From: Peribacillus alkalitolerans
GTDB taxonomy: Bacteria > Bacillota > Bacilli > Bacillales > DSM-1321
Assembly: GCF_010882125.1 (NCBI RefSeq)
Contig: NZ_JAAGVZ010000002.1
Location: 363,476-427,475, forward strand
Reading direction: 5' to 3'
Length of the DNA stretch: 64,000 bases
A model generated the notes under the pieces. That model was not told the DNA's origin, made no database searches, and saw nothing but the letters and a program-made list of their open reading frames with translations. Each line of letters begins with the position of its first letter. Within the stretch, counting starts at the first letter, position 1. The translations under genes and the position numbers were made by a program. Of this stretch, positions 26,098-34,740 are shown in pieces.

Positions 26098-27565
26098 GGA
26101 AAAGGAACCACATAATTTAATTGAACAAACTTGGGTTGAACAATTATCTAAATCAAATGATTTTGTTCACGAACATACTTCATTAAATGACAATGAACCT
26201 TTTTGGCTTTCTTATTATCGCACCCTCATCTCATCAGACATTTTACATAAAGATGTCTTGCCATATTTGCAGGACCAGTTATCACTCGAAGGATTAAAGA
26301 GTAAAATCCCCGTCCAAGAGATTATTTTGACTAAGGATAAAAATACAATCATCCAAAACATATTAATTGGGTCAGTAGCTATTCAAAAGTATCAACATGA
26401 CGAAGAATGTTTATTAATTAATATTGCAAATAGTAAATTTCGTGATGTTGGCTTACCGACTATGGAAGTTTCTGCCATAGGACCTCAAATTGGATTTATT
26501 GAAGAATTAGACACTAATATTAATCTTATTCGAAAAAGATTGCCTGTACCGGAACTGCTCATCAAGGAAATGAAGGTTGGAGAACTATCAAAAACAAGAG
26601 TAGCGGTTATATATATGGATGGGATTGCCGATCAAGAAAATGTAAACACGGTAATACAAAGAATAAATGATATTCAATATGATCATATTCAGGACAGTTC
26701 TTATATCGCGTCGATGATCGAAGACAATTCTAATTCGTTGTTTCCACAATCGATATCAACGGAAAGGGCTGACCGAGTTGCTGCTGGACTAACAGAAGGA
26801 AAAATAATCATTGCGGCAGATGGTTCACCGAATCTTGTCATTCTTCCCGTAACCTTTATGGAATCTTTTATTGCAATGGAAGACTATAGTTATTCCTGGA
26901 TCATTTCAAACTTCTTTCGGTTATTACGATTAACTGCATTGTTTATTTCGACATTGTTAAGCCCTATGTATGTAGCAATTATGACCTATCATTATGAATT
27001 GATCCCTTCGCGCTTACTAGAGACACTAGTTGGTTCAAGGGCGTCCGTTCCTTTCCCCCCATTTTTAGAGGCTCTTTTTTTAGAGTTAATGATTGAAATG
27101 GTAAAAGAGGCAGGTATCCGTCTACCGTTTAAAATTGGGCAATCCCTTGGTGTTGTAGGTGGGATTGTAATCGGACAAGCTGTGGTGGAAGCCGGTTTAA
27201 CTAGTAATGTACTGCTTATTTTTGTAGGACTAGGATCTTTAGCTTCATACACCTCGCCTGTATATAAATTTAGTAATACGATTCGGTTTATCAAGTTTCC
27301 TGTCATTTTTCTTGCCCAATGGTTTGGTTTGTTTGGGGTGTTTCTAGCCTTACTAATTACACAAATCCATTTACTCCGGTTAACGTCACTAGGGCGACCT
27401 TATTTAAGCCAGTATCCATTACGGAAAACTTCCTTTCAAGATTTATGGGTAAGACTACCTTTTTCCATGCAAAAAGAAAACCCAAAAACATTGAGACCTC
27501 AAAAGAAGTGGAAATCAACCGGTACAGGAAAAAAAACGGGGCCGTCGAACGATTTTTATGAATAA
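26090..27565 (+). CDS. Spore germination receptor A subunit (GerA family)
   Basis: This is the A subunit of a germinant receptor in the inner membrane of the spore. The 491-residue protein has an N-terminal soluble half with the family segments QKYQHDEECLL and LPTMEVSAIGPQ, the conserved RADRVAAGLTEGKI near residue 224, then IAADGSPNLVILPVTF. Four to five membrane helices follow (about 270-450). A/B/C subunits form a receptor that triggers germination on sensing an amino acid, sugar or nucleoside; which one cannot be told from sequence. It begins a gerA-gerB-gerC operon behind a sigma-G-like promoter. Confidence 0.95.
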   Translation: MDKEKEPHNLIEQTWVEQLSKSNDFVHEHTSLNDNEPFWLSYYRTLISSDILHKDVLPYLQDQLSLEGLKSKIPVQEIILTKDKNTIIQNILIGSVAIQKYQHDEECLLINIANSKFRDVGLPTMEVSAIGPQIGFIEELDTNINLIRKRLPVPELLIKEMKVGELSKTRVAVIYMDGIADQENVNTVIQRINDIQYDHIQDSSYIASMIEDNSNSLFPQSISTERADRVAAGLTEGKIIIAADGSPNLVILPVTFMESFIAMEDYSYSWIISNFFRLLRLTALFISTLLSPMYVAIMTYHYELIPSRLLETLVGSRASVPFPPFLEALFLELMIEMVKEAGIRLPFKIGQSLGVVGGIVIGQAVVEAGLTSNVLLIFVGLGSLASYTSPVYKFSNTIRFIKFPVIFLAQWFGLFGVFLALLITQIHLLRLTSLGRPYLSQYPLRKTSFQDLWVRLPFSMQKENPKTLRPQKKWKSTGTGKKTGPSNDFYE

Positions 27566-27586
27566 ATCGTAAAGGGGAAAACCAAT

Positions 27587-28672
27587 TTGCAAGCAAATAT
27601 TAGACATCAAGTTTCTCCTTATTTAGTCTTCTTTATCATTTACAATTCGCAGGTTGGTGTTGGCATTTTATCCTTCCAAAAGACCATTGCCGCGAAGGCA
27701 GGATATGATGCTTGGATTGGTGTATTAGTGGCAGGGTGCATTGTTCAATTGTCTATCTGGATGATGTACATACTGCTGGAAAAAGCAGACGGAGATATTA
27801 TCGATGTTCATACAACTATTTTTGGAAATGTGCTAGGCAAATTTATGAGCTTTTTTATCATGATTTATTATTGGTTAGCAAGTGTTTCTGTTTTAATTGG
27901 GTTTATCGAGATCATTCAAGTATGGTTGTTTCCTTCCATGCCTTCATGGATTATTTCTACTATAATTTTACTATCCGTGTATTATTGTGTTTCTGGAGGA
28001 TTTCGGGTTATTGTCGGCATGTCTTTTTTATCGTTTATTTTCCCACAAATTTTGCTAATCGTCCTTTTTATTTTCCCGTTAAAATTTGCTCACTTTTCAA
28101 ATTTGCTGCCCATCATGAACCATTCCTTTATGGAAATCACAGATTCCATCAAAAGCTCGATGTATACTTTAGCGGGAACTGAAACCTTACTGATGTATTA
28201 TCCATTTATAAGGGATCCTAAAGCCTCAAAGAAATTTGCTCATTTAGGTGTTCTCTTTACTACTTTACTGTATACGATTTCTGCTATTATTTCCTTTACT
28301 TTTTATAGTGAAAAACAGTTAAAAACGACCATTTGGCCTGAACTTTCTTTAACAAAAATGATTACCATGTCTTTCTTGGAGCGATTTGAATACCTGTATA
28401 TATCCATGTATTTAATTATCGTTAGTGTATTAATCTCACTTTTACTTTGGTGCTCCAGCAGAGGTTTAAAGAAAATTTTTAACAGGAAGCAAAAGTATAC
28501 ATTACTCATTCTTAGTTTAATTAGTGTCGTCCTTTGTCATTTTAACGGTTCCTTCAACGATATGCTGAATAAATATATCACTCAAATGAATTTATGGATA
28601 TTTTACGGCTATATCCCCATACTCTTACTTGTTTTAACTTTTTTAAAAAGGGGTAAGCAAAATGATTCATAG
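27587..28672 (+). CDS. Spore germination receptor B subunit (GerB family, APC fold)
   Basis: The 361-residue protein has 10 membrane helices and belongs to the amino acid/polyamine/organocation superfamily branch of germination proteins (spore_permease). It includes YNSQVGVGILSFQKTIA at residues 20-36 and AGTETLLMYYPFI near 195. It is likely the ligand-binding subunit. The start is TTG with AAAGGGG upstream. It lies 21 bases after gerA and overlaps gerC by 11 bases, so translation is probably coupled. Confidence 0.93.
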   Translation: MQANIRHQVSPYLVFFIIYNSQVGVGILSFQKTIAAKAGYDAWIGVLVAGCIVQLSIWMMYILLEKADGDIIDVHTTIFGNVLGKFMSFFIMIYYWLASVSVLIGFIEIIQVWLFPSMPSWIISTIILLSVYYCVSGGFRVIVGMSFLSFIFPQILLIVLFIFPLKFAHFSNLLPIMNHSFMEITDSIKSSMYTLAGTETLLMYYPFIRDPKASKKFAHLGVLFTTLLYTISAIISFTFYSEKQLKTTIWPELSLTKMITMSFLERFEYLYISMYLIIVSVLISLLLWCSSRGLKKIFNRKQKYTLLILSLISVVLCHFNGSFNDMLNKYITQMNLWIFYGYIPILLLVLTFLKRGKQNDS

Positions 28673-29741
28673 GTCAACGTTTGGTTTGTTTCTTATACTA
28701 TTATTGTCAGGGTGCAGTTTTCTCCCTACCTACATTGTCAATGAAATCGATATGTCACAGGGGGTAGGGTACGACCTGGCCGGAAAAAAGGACATAAAGG
28801 GAACGATTGTATTTCCTATTTTTAAAAGAGACAAAACTTCTACTACAGAGGTCAGAACAGCGATAGGGAAATCCAGTAAAGATATTCGTTCGATCTTAAA
28901 TAACGAATCTCGATATCCATTGGTAAGTGGTCAGCTTCGTGTAGCTCTTTATGGCAAAAAAATGGCAAAGAAAGGGATTAATGATTTCGTAGATACCTTA
29001 CATCGTGATCCTGCTATTGGGAGCCTTGTTCAAATGGCAATAGTTGATGGTGATGCTAATGAATTATTTAAAATGAAGAAATATAAAAATGAGAATGTTT
29101 CACTTCATATCCAAGATTTGCTGGAACAAAATATGAAAATGGGACTACTTCCTCAAACTAATTTACAATCCTATTTATTTCAATTATTTCAAATAGGACA
29201 GGATCCTTATTTACCTTTTATTAAAAAGGAAAGCGACAACATTAGAATCACTGGCTTGGCACTTTTTAAGCATGATCAATTTGTTACATCTATTCCAATG
29301 GAAGATCTTTTTATTTTTAAGACGCTTGTTGATAAAAGACCTGGATTACGCCAATTTATTTTAGATAATCGTGATAAGGTAGTTCTTGACACTATCGATT
29401 CAAATGCAAAATATAAAGTAAAAATTGTACACGGTAAACCAGAATTTACGATTAATTTAAAAATGAAAACAAGACTTCATGAGTTCGCTCCGTCAGAGAA
29501 ACAAAGGCAGTCTTTTGATAAAAAAAAGTATCAAAAACAGGTTGAAAAGGAATTAGAAAAAAACGCCATTAATATCGTAAACCAATTTAAGAAGCATCAA
29601 GTTGATCCTTTAGGTTTAGGAGCAAAATATAAAGAACATTTTCGCGGATTTAATGAAAAAGAATGGAAAATGTATTATCCAAACGTAAAAGTCGTTGTAA
29701 ATGCAGATGTAGAAATCGAACAAACAGGAACTATTGATTAA
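28662..29741 (+). CDS. Spore germination receptor C subunit (GerC family lipoprotein)
   Basis: The protein starts with a lipoprotein signal whose lipobox LLSGC puts the acylated Cys at residue 18. The GerC fold follows (QGVGYDLAGKKDIKGTIVFP, later LALFKHDQFV and the final YYPNVKVVVNADVEI). It is anchored on the outer face of the spore inner membrane and is needed for receptor function. It overlaps gerB by 11 bases. Length (359 aa) is typical. A hairpin terminator follows at 29756. Confidence 0.94.
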   Translation: MIHRSTFGLFLILLLSGCSFLPTYIVNEIDMSQGVGYDLAGKKDIKGTIVFPIFKRDKTSTTEVRTAIGKSSKDIRSILNNESRYPLVSGQLRVALYGKKMAKKGINDFVDTLHRDPAIGSLVQMAIVDGDANELFKMKKYKNENVSLHIQDLLEQNMKMGLLPQTNLQSYLFQLFQIGQDPYLPFIKKESDNIRITGLALFKHDQFVTSIPMEDLFIFKTLVDKRPGLRQFILDNRDKVVLDTIDSNAKYKVKIVHGKPEFTINLKMKTRLHEFAPSEKQRQSFDKKKYQKQVEKELEKNAINIVNQFKKHQVDPLGLGAKYKEHFRGFNEKEWKMYYPNVKVVVNADVEIEQTGTID

Positions 29742-29755
29742 CGAAAGCAATAAGG

Positions 29756-29788
29756 AAAAAGGCACCACATTTATAAAGTGGTGTCTTC
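29756..29788 (+). terminator. Terminator of the ger operon
   Basis: GGCACCAC/GTGGTGTC stem with one G-U pair, extended by AAGG/CCTT, lies 15 bases after the gerC stop. The T-run is short. Confidence 0.65.
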
Positions 29789-29797
29789 CTTACTGTC

Positions 29798-29840
29798 GCC
29801 AACCCCCATATAAAATCATTGATTTGAAATGGGGGTTGGC
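29798..29840. repeat. 12-bp inverted repeat
   Basis: GCCAACCCCCAT and ATGGGGGTTGGC are perfectly complementary with 19 bases between them. There is no T-run on either side. It lies between the convergent ger and tat transcription units. Confidence 0.8.
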
Positions 29841-29894
29841 ACAATTAAAAGCATTTAGAAGAGCTTTACGGGGAAAAAAGGAGAGCAAGGATAA

Positions 29895-29917
29895 TTAAAA
29901 AGAGCTGAATACAGCTC
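29895..29917 (-). terminator. Terminator of the tat cluster
   Basis: GAGCTG/CAGCTC stem with a four-base loop, followed on the minus strand by TTTTTAATT. It lies 21 bases after the tatC stop. Confidence 0.8.
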
Positions 29918-29937
29918 ACGAAAATCACACAGATGAG

Positions 29938-30654
29938 TTAATTTTCAGTAGTTCTAGTTCTTCGGTATACGATTTTTGATAATGCAATACTACATTCGTA
30001 TAACACTAAAAGCGGTACAATAACTAATATATCGGATATCAAATCAGGTGGTGTAATTAAAATAGACACAACGATAAGCAAAAAGTAAGATACCTTTCGC
30101 GCTTTTGATAGAATCATAGGATTGATGACACCAAGAGAGGTGAGGAACATAACGACAAGCGGGATTTCGAATAAAAATCCAAACGGCAGGGTCAAGTTAA
30201 TCATAAACTTAAAATATTTTTCAGATGTGAACAACGTTTCAAATTGCCCTTCAGACAAGGATAATAAAAAGGTAAGTACGGTTGGATACACAACAAAATA
30301 ACCAAATGATAATCCGGCAATAAAGAGGATAAACAATCCAGGAATGTAAGATAGGGTCGTTTTTCGTTCTTTTTCTGAAAGCCCCGGCTTTACAAATAAC
30401 CACGTTTGTTGGGCAGCAATCGAAATGGTAAGAGCAATAGCGATCACTCCTGAAATCATAAGATACACCCAGAGGATTTCACTTGGCCCCAATACAGCCA
30501 AATTATGGTTGAGATCACGGATAAGCCATGCGTAAATTTCCTGTACATAAATGAATGATCCAAATAAAAAAACGATAAAAGCGATCAAAGTATAGATTAA
30601 CCGTTTCCTGATTTCTCCGAGGTGATCAACCAAAAGCATTTCTTGATTAGTCAT
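29938..30654 (-). CDS. tatC: Twin-arginine translocase subunit TatC
   Basis: TatC is the membrane receptor that binds twin-arginine signal peptides and, with TatA, moves folded proteins across the membrane. The N-terminal VDHLGEIRKRLIY (residues 9-21) is the conserved TatC signature, followed by six membrane helices and FVKPGLSEKERK. Length (238 aa) is normal. AAAGGAG precedes the ATG. It lies just after tatA in a cluster with a Tat-exported phosphoesterase, like the tatAd-tatCd-phoD arrangement of B. subtilis, so it is probably a substrate-dedicated system. Confidence 0.96.
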   Translation of the reverse strand: MTNQEMLLVDHLGEIRKRLIYTLIAFIVFLFGSFIYVQEIYAWLIRDLNHNLAVLGPSEILWVYLMISGVIAIALTISIAAQQTWLFVKPGLSEKERKTTLSYIPGLFILFIAGLSFGYFVVYPTVLTFLLSLSEGQFETLFTSEKYFKFMINLTLPFGFLFEIPLVVMFLTSLGVINPMILSKARKVSYFLLIVVSILITPPDLISDILVIVPLLVLYECSIALSKIVYRRTRTTEN

Positions 30655-30678
30655 AAAACTTCTCCTTTCCTAAAAACA

Positions 30679-30716
30679 AGAGGAAGATGCAAGCCTGTTG
30701 CCTACATCTTCTTCAA
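30679..30716 (-). terminator. Weak hairpin between tatA and tatC
   Basis: GAAGATG/CATCTTC arms with a 14-base loop followed by TTGTTTTTA on the minus strand. It could attenuate transcription into tatC and raise the TatA:TatC ratio. Confidence 0.5.
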
Positions 30717-30718
30717 AA

Positions 30719-30901
30719 TTACTTGGATTGCGTCTTTTCTTCTTTTTCATCTGAAGAAATCAAATCTTTAGTAGAATTTTTAAACTCTCTTAATGTGCTG
30801 CCAAAAGCACGTCCAATTTCTGGTAATTTAGATGGTCCAAATATGATAAGTGCAATGACTAAAATTAATATTAATCCAGGTATTCCAATATTTTGCAACA
30901 T
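30719..30901 (-). CDS. tatA: Twin-arginine translocase subunit TatA
   Basis: The 60-residue protein has one N-terminal membrane helix ([17 protein letters not shown]), the conserved [14 protein letters not shown] hinge and amphipathic helix, and a charged tail, all typical of TatA. TatA oligomers form the transport pore. The ATG at 30901 is chosen because AAGGAGG lies seven bases before it; an ATG two codons upstream is too close to that site. It precedes tatC. Confidence 0.96.
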   Translation of the reverse strand: MLQNIGIPGLILILVIALIIFGPSKLPEIGRAFGSTLREFKNSTKDLISSDEKEEKTQSK

Positions 30902-30913
30902 TTTCATTCCTCC

Positions 30914-31174
30914 TTAAAATTTAAATCCTGTAATCGGAACAACTGCAGGACGAGGCGTTTTTACATTTACGGCGTGGCTATGTACTTTATGATTGTTCAT
31001 ATCTTTCATTTCTTCACCAGGATGTTGAATGGACAAGAATAAGGTCTTTTCATCCGGAGTGAAACTTGTTCCGGTTAATTTTGCTTCTACATCGGCAGAT
31101 GCAAACTGGAAGGAGATTCCTTTATCCATACGACATTTAACGGTTTGTTTTCCATCAAAATGTCCTCTTATCAA
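30914..31174 (-). pseudogene. PhoX-type phosphatase C-terminal remnant
   Basis: The 86-codon frame encodes TGTSFTPDEKTLFLSIQHPG, a characteristic C-terminal block of PhoX (DUF839) calcium-dependent alkaline phosphatases, and then runs to a normal stop. A complete PhoX has several hundred more residues, including a Tat signal, none of which is present upstream. It is the 3' end of a deleted gene lying between the phosphoesterase and tatA. PhoX enzymes are Tat substrates, which fits the neighbourhood. Confidence 0.85.
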
Positions 31175-31208
31175 TCTCCTGAAATATAAAGCTAAAATAG
31201 AGAGCGGC

Positions 31209-32588
31209 CTATGCTTTCGTTATTCCATCTATTTTCAAAAATGTGTCACTTATATTCCCAAATGAATCAATAGCATATACTTCGATACTATAGCTTGTAC
31301 CAGGCTGTAAACCCTTAACTGGCAGAACGAATGGATTAGGAACTGGATCTTTGTAGAATTCTGAGAAAGCACGAACCTCTTTGGCTATTTGTCCTGTTAG
31401 ATTGTTCTTCGCTACTACTTTATAAGAATGAACCAGCGAATTATCATTGGCCTGATTAAACATGATATTCATCTCAGTACTAGTGGTATCAACAATCGAA
31501 ATGCTTGAATCTTTAGGGAAACGAGGTTTTACTTGTTCTCTCATTTCTGTATATTTAAATGAATTATTCTTACCTCGACAGTCAATTACCCATGGTTCGC
31601 CTATCCAATCATTTTGAGTAAAATCACGGCGATGAATGAACACTTCGTCTCCATGCACCTCTACAATTAGACCTTGGCTAAACGTTTCGGATCCTTTAGG
31701 TAATTCTCCTTGAATATACCCTGCTTCAACCCACATGTTTTTTAGAGAAGCAGTTGCAATGGTAGTAAAATCCTTTTGGTGGATTGTTCTTGGTTCATCT
31801 AATGGATAATGTGTATGACCAGAAAACGTGATTACTTGAGGATATTCTTTCAAAGTATCGTAAAAAAGGTCTCTATTTGCAGAGAAGCCCCATTCGCTTC
31901 CATAAATGGTTCCTTTGATAGGCTGGTGATGGAAGACAAAAATTGGTTTTTTCGGATCATCAGCGTTTGCTATCTTTAATTGCTCACCCAACCATTCAAT
32001 TTGCTTCACTGAAAAGGTTCCCTCTGTTTTACCATCTTCCGTACCGAGTACAATAAAATGATATCCTTTGATGACCTTGTGATAGTAAATAGACTCCATT
32101 CCCGTTTTCTCTTTAAATCGTTTTTGGGAATCTACTACTGATAAACCATTCCAATAGTCATGATTTCCGATTGCAAACATAGATTCAGCCTGCGGTTGTT
32201 TTTTGATATTATAAAGCGACATAAAGCGATCATACTCTTCTACGTAACCATACTCTGTTAAATCACCAACAACTACGAATGCATCTTGTTTTGGTACTAA
32301 TTCATTCAATTGATGCAATGCGCTGCCCCACTTTTGTAGATCCGTTGTACCACTCTTCAAAATATGTACATCACTAACAACTGGAAACACTAAATCGGAG
32401 TTTTTATGCAATCCAAGCTTCGATGTCGCTCCAGCTGACTTAAGATTTAGTGAGTTTACTAGCGATAATCCAAGGGTAAGCCCAGCAATCTTCGTTGTAC
32501 CTTCCAAAAAACTGCGTCGATCCATTCCTTTTTCAAAGATTGTTTTCGACAATTTTTCTGAATCGTGTTTTAATTGCTCGTCTTTCAT
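31209..32588 (-). CDS. Tat-exported metallophosphoesterase
   Basis: The protein (459 aa) begins with a twin-arginine signal: DRRSFLEGT at about residues 23-31, then a hydrophobic stretch TKIAGLTLGLSLV. The calcineurin-like phosphoesterase motifs follow: SDVH (72-75), VVGDLTEYG, IGNHDYWN, FHHQPI and SGHTHYP, which bind two metal ions. A fibronectin-III-like domain makes up the last 95 residues. It likely hydrolyses phosphomonoesters or phosphodiesters outside the cell. GAGGAG precedes the ATG. It leads a cluster with a PhoX remnant, tatA and tatC, and a PhoP-box-like array lies about 270 bases upstream. Confidence 0.9.
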   Translation of the reverse strand: MKDEQLKHDSEKLSKTIFEKGMDRRSFLEGTTKIAGLTLGLSLVNSLNLKSAGATSKLGLHKNSDLVFPVVSDVHILKSGTTDLQKWGSALHQLNELVPKQDAFVVVGDLTEYGYVEEYDRFMSLYNIKKQPQAESMFAIGNHDYWNGLSVVDSQKRFKEKTGMESIYYHKVIKGYHFIVLGTEDGKTEGTFSVKQIEWLGEQLKIANADDPKKPIFVFHHQPIKGTIYGSEWGFSANRDLFYDTLKEYPQVITFSGHTHYPLDEPRTIHQKDFTTIATASLKNMWVEAGYIQGELPKGSETFSQGLIVEVHGDEVFIHRRDFTQNDWIGEPWVIDCRGKNNSFKYTEMREQVKPRFPKDSSISIVDTTSTEMNIMFNQANDNSLVHSYKVVAKNNLTGQIAKEVRAFSEFYKDPVPNPFVLPVKGLQPGTSYSIEVYAIDSFGNISDTFLKIDGITKA

Positions 32589-32850
32589 TGATATCTACTC
32601 CTCTTTTGGATAGGATGCTTTTATTGATTTCAATTAAGAACTTTCTGATTAAGAATAGAAGAAAAGCTGATTTTAAGGTGTTTTTAGCTGATATTGTTAA
32701 TAATTCAATTTTGGTAATATAGATGAATTCATATCATGGATTCCGCCACCACCTTATAGTTCATGTTTTTCAGTAGTTCACTCTACTCTTAAAGCTGGAA
32801 AAGGCATCTTGTAGCTTTCTCTTTTTTTAGCCTCTTTTCGACACTAAGAA

Positions 32851-32889
32851 TACACAAAAACTATTAAGATAGCGTTAATATAAAGTGAT
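32851..32889 (-). promoter_or_regulatory. Possible PhoP-box array
   Basis: On the minus strand, TTAACG-CTATC-TTAATA gives two hexamers near the Bacillus PhoP consensus TT(A/T/C)A(C/T)A in 11-base steps. Weaker hexamers ATCACT and TGTGTA lie at the next steps on each side. The distance to the phosphoesterase start (about 270 bases) is long. Confidence 0.4.
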
Positions 32890-32946
32890 TTTTTTGATTT
32901 TAATGTAAATTACACAAATAATCATATTTTCACCACTCCAACCAAA

Positions 32947-32980
32947 TAAAAAGAGGAAAAGCCAACATTCGCTTTTCCTC
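32947..32980 (-). terminator. Terminator behind the DeoR remnant
   Basis: GAGGAAAAGC/GCTTTTCCTC stem with an eight-base loop, followed by TTTTTATTT on the minus strand. It is 18 bases after the stop of the decayed regulator gene. Confidence 0.85.
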
Positions 32981-32998
32981 AACGTAACATGCATGATT

Positions 32999-33097
32999 CT
33001 ATTTATTTACGATCTCTATGCCCTCTTTTTCATACTTCTTCAATACTTTTTCCGACAGCTTAGAGTCGGAAATAATGCGGTCAACCCCATCAGCACT
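32999..33097 (-). pseudogene. DeoR-family regulator C-terminal remnant
   Basis: The last 32 codons and stop of a sugar-sensing DeoR regulator remain (ADGVDRIISDSKLSEKVLKK, then YEKEGIEIVNK). No in-frame upstream part exists. The intact terminator of the old gene is still present downstream. Confidence 0.75.
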
Positions 33098-33165
33098 TTA
33101 ATATTTTGATATTTGGCTAGTCTAGTATTCCGTTGATTAACCTAAAACACTTCAACTTTGTTCTA

Positions 33166-33873
33166 TTATACAGTCATTCTCCAACTAGATAACTCCAGCC
33201 ACCTCTCTTGTTCTTTATAATCAGGCATAATCTTCCCAACAAGTCGCCAGAAGGATCGGTCGTGATTTAGATGGTGCATATGGCACATTTCATGAACGAC
33301 GACATAGTCAATCACTTTTTGTGGTGCCATTGCCAGCTTCCAATTGAAGGTTAACTGTAGCCTTGAATCACACGTTCCCCAAGTGGCTTTGCTATCAGAA
33401 ATAGTGATAGCACGCGGTTTTGTCTTGAAATGGCTTTGATAGGAAGAGATACTCTTCTCTACTAACGATTTGCACTGTTTATAATAGAATCGTTTTAGAG
33501 CTTGTTTAATTTTTTCATCCTCATGAAGCTTTACGTAAATATGTAACTTATCTTCTTCAAACACAATATGGTCCTGTGTAATGTTTGGATCATGATGAAT
33601 CTGTATTGGAAAGGTTTTTCCTAAATACAAAAAACTCTCCCCATGTTCATAGACCTTTTTCATTGGTCCTTGTAATCTATCCTTCATTTCGTTAGCTTTT
33701 TGCAGAATCAGATCCCAGTTGCTTTCTAACAATCGAAGCACATGTTCATTGGATGTTCCCTTAGGGGCAAGAACTTGAACATTCCCATAGCCATCGATTT
33801 GGATCCCGAAGGAGGTGCGATTTTTGTATTGTATTTCGTAATGTATGGTTTCCCCTGAATAGGAATGTATCAT
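33166..33873 (-). CDS. YgjP-like zinc metallohydrolase (DUF45/M48-like)
   Basis: The 235-residue protein carries the zinc-binding VVHEMCHMHHLNHDRSFW (HExxH near residue 190), with a more distal Glu/Asp in the helix MPDYKEQERWL. The N-terminal part has the family block FGIQIDGYGNVQVLAP and the middle block ATWGTCDSRLQLTFNWKL. These proteins are soluble putative metallopeptidases, some linked to type I restriction systems, but their substrate is unknown. AAGGAG precedes the ATG. It follows the DUF1456 gene by 17 bases, so they are likely co-transcribed. Confidence 0.88.
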   Translation of the reverse strand: MIHSYSGETIHYEIQYKNRTSFGIQIDGYGNVQVLAPKGTSNEHVLRLLESNWDLILQKANEMKDRLQGPMKKVYEHGESFLYLGKTFPIQIHHDPNITQDHIVFEEDKLHIYVKLHEDEKIKQALKRFYYKQCKSLVEKSISSYQSHFKTKPRAITISDSKATWGTCDSRLQLTFNWKLAMAPQKVIDYVVVHEMCHMHHLNHDRSFWRLVGKIMPDYKEQERWLELSSWRMTV

Positions 33874-33890
33874 GTTATCTCCTTAATGCC

Positions 33891-34406
33891 TTATCCCCTG
33901 TATCTTACCGTCAAACCTCTTATGAATTTCCGGGCAAAATTATCTCCGCACTCTTTATAATTTTTGTGTCCTTCTTTTCTTAATAAAGCGCCTAACTCGC
34001 CTTTTGACACCCTGATTCCACCATCATCGAATATGTCCAGCATATCCTCTGTTGTTAATTGTAGTGCGATTTTCACTTTCTTTAACAAGAGATTATTTAC
34101 ATTTGGGGTTTTGTTAATGGACGGTTCAGGTGTAGCTGTCTGTCCAGGTTTAGGCTCTTGTTTTCCTCTTTTAAACGTAATGAACCCATTTAAAAATGAA
34201 TCCAACATCATGTTATTGCACTTAATCTGATCTTCAGTTTCAGCTACGCATTCATCCTCATCGTCGCTGTCTTTTGTTTTTGTAAGAATCTTCGGCAAGT
34301 CAACATTTGCAACCTCTACCCCGCCAAGCTTAAATATCTCAACCATCTCGGAATTTTTTAAATCAAGGGCATATCGTAATCGAATCAAAATATCGTTGTT
34401 ATCCAT
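33891..34406 (-). CDS. DUF1456 (YehS-like) protein
   Basis: The 171-residue protein contains two copies of the DUF1456 unit: NNDILIRLRYALDLKNSEMV (residues 3-22) and NNLLLKKVKIALQLTTEDML (about 101-120). Each is followed by a GG(V/I)xVxxxxL pattern. A Lys/Pro/Thr-rich linker joins them. YehS-type proteins are found widely; their biochemical role is not established. GGAGG seven bases before the ATG supports the start. It is upstream of the YgjP-like gene in the same transcription unit. Confidence 0.88.
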   Translation of the reverse strand: MDNNDILIRLRYALDLKNSEMVEIFKLGGVEVANVDLPKILTKTKDSDDEDECVAETEDQIKCNNMMLDSFLNGFITFKRGKQEPKPGQTATPEPSINKTPNVNNLLLKKVKIALQLTTEDMLDIFDDGGIRVSKGELGALLRKEGHKNYKECGDNFARKFIRGLTVRYRG

Positions 34407-34740
34407 ATGTATTCCTCCAATAAATTACACTATGAAAATGAATTAATCGTATCTGCTTCTACAATCATATAACTTCTCATATTTATCAATCTTCGTCAAC
34501 TTCTGGTGATGATTTCCACCTATGGTCGCATTATTCCCTATCAGTTAACTCCTAATAACAAATTCAGGCACCAACCGTAGGATTTTTATCTACGAGTGGT
34601 GCCTGATGGTTATTTACTGAAAAAGCAGTGATAGTATTTGAAAGATAAAAACAAACTTTTTCGGGTTCACTTCTCAAATCATTGAGCTTGTCTCAGGACA
34701 TACACGATTGCTTTCCGTATTATGTAAAGATGCTATATTT
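34407..34740. other. Intergenic region with a strong hairpin
   Basis: A long hairpin at 34565-34605 pairs CAGGCACCA with TGGTGCCTG and CGTAG with CTACG. Neither side has a T-run, so it is not an ordinary terminator. No gene is recognised elsewhere in the stretch. Confidence 0.6.
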
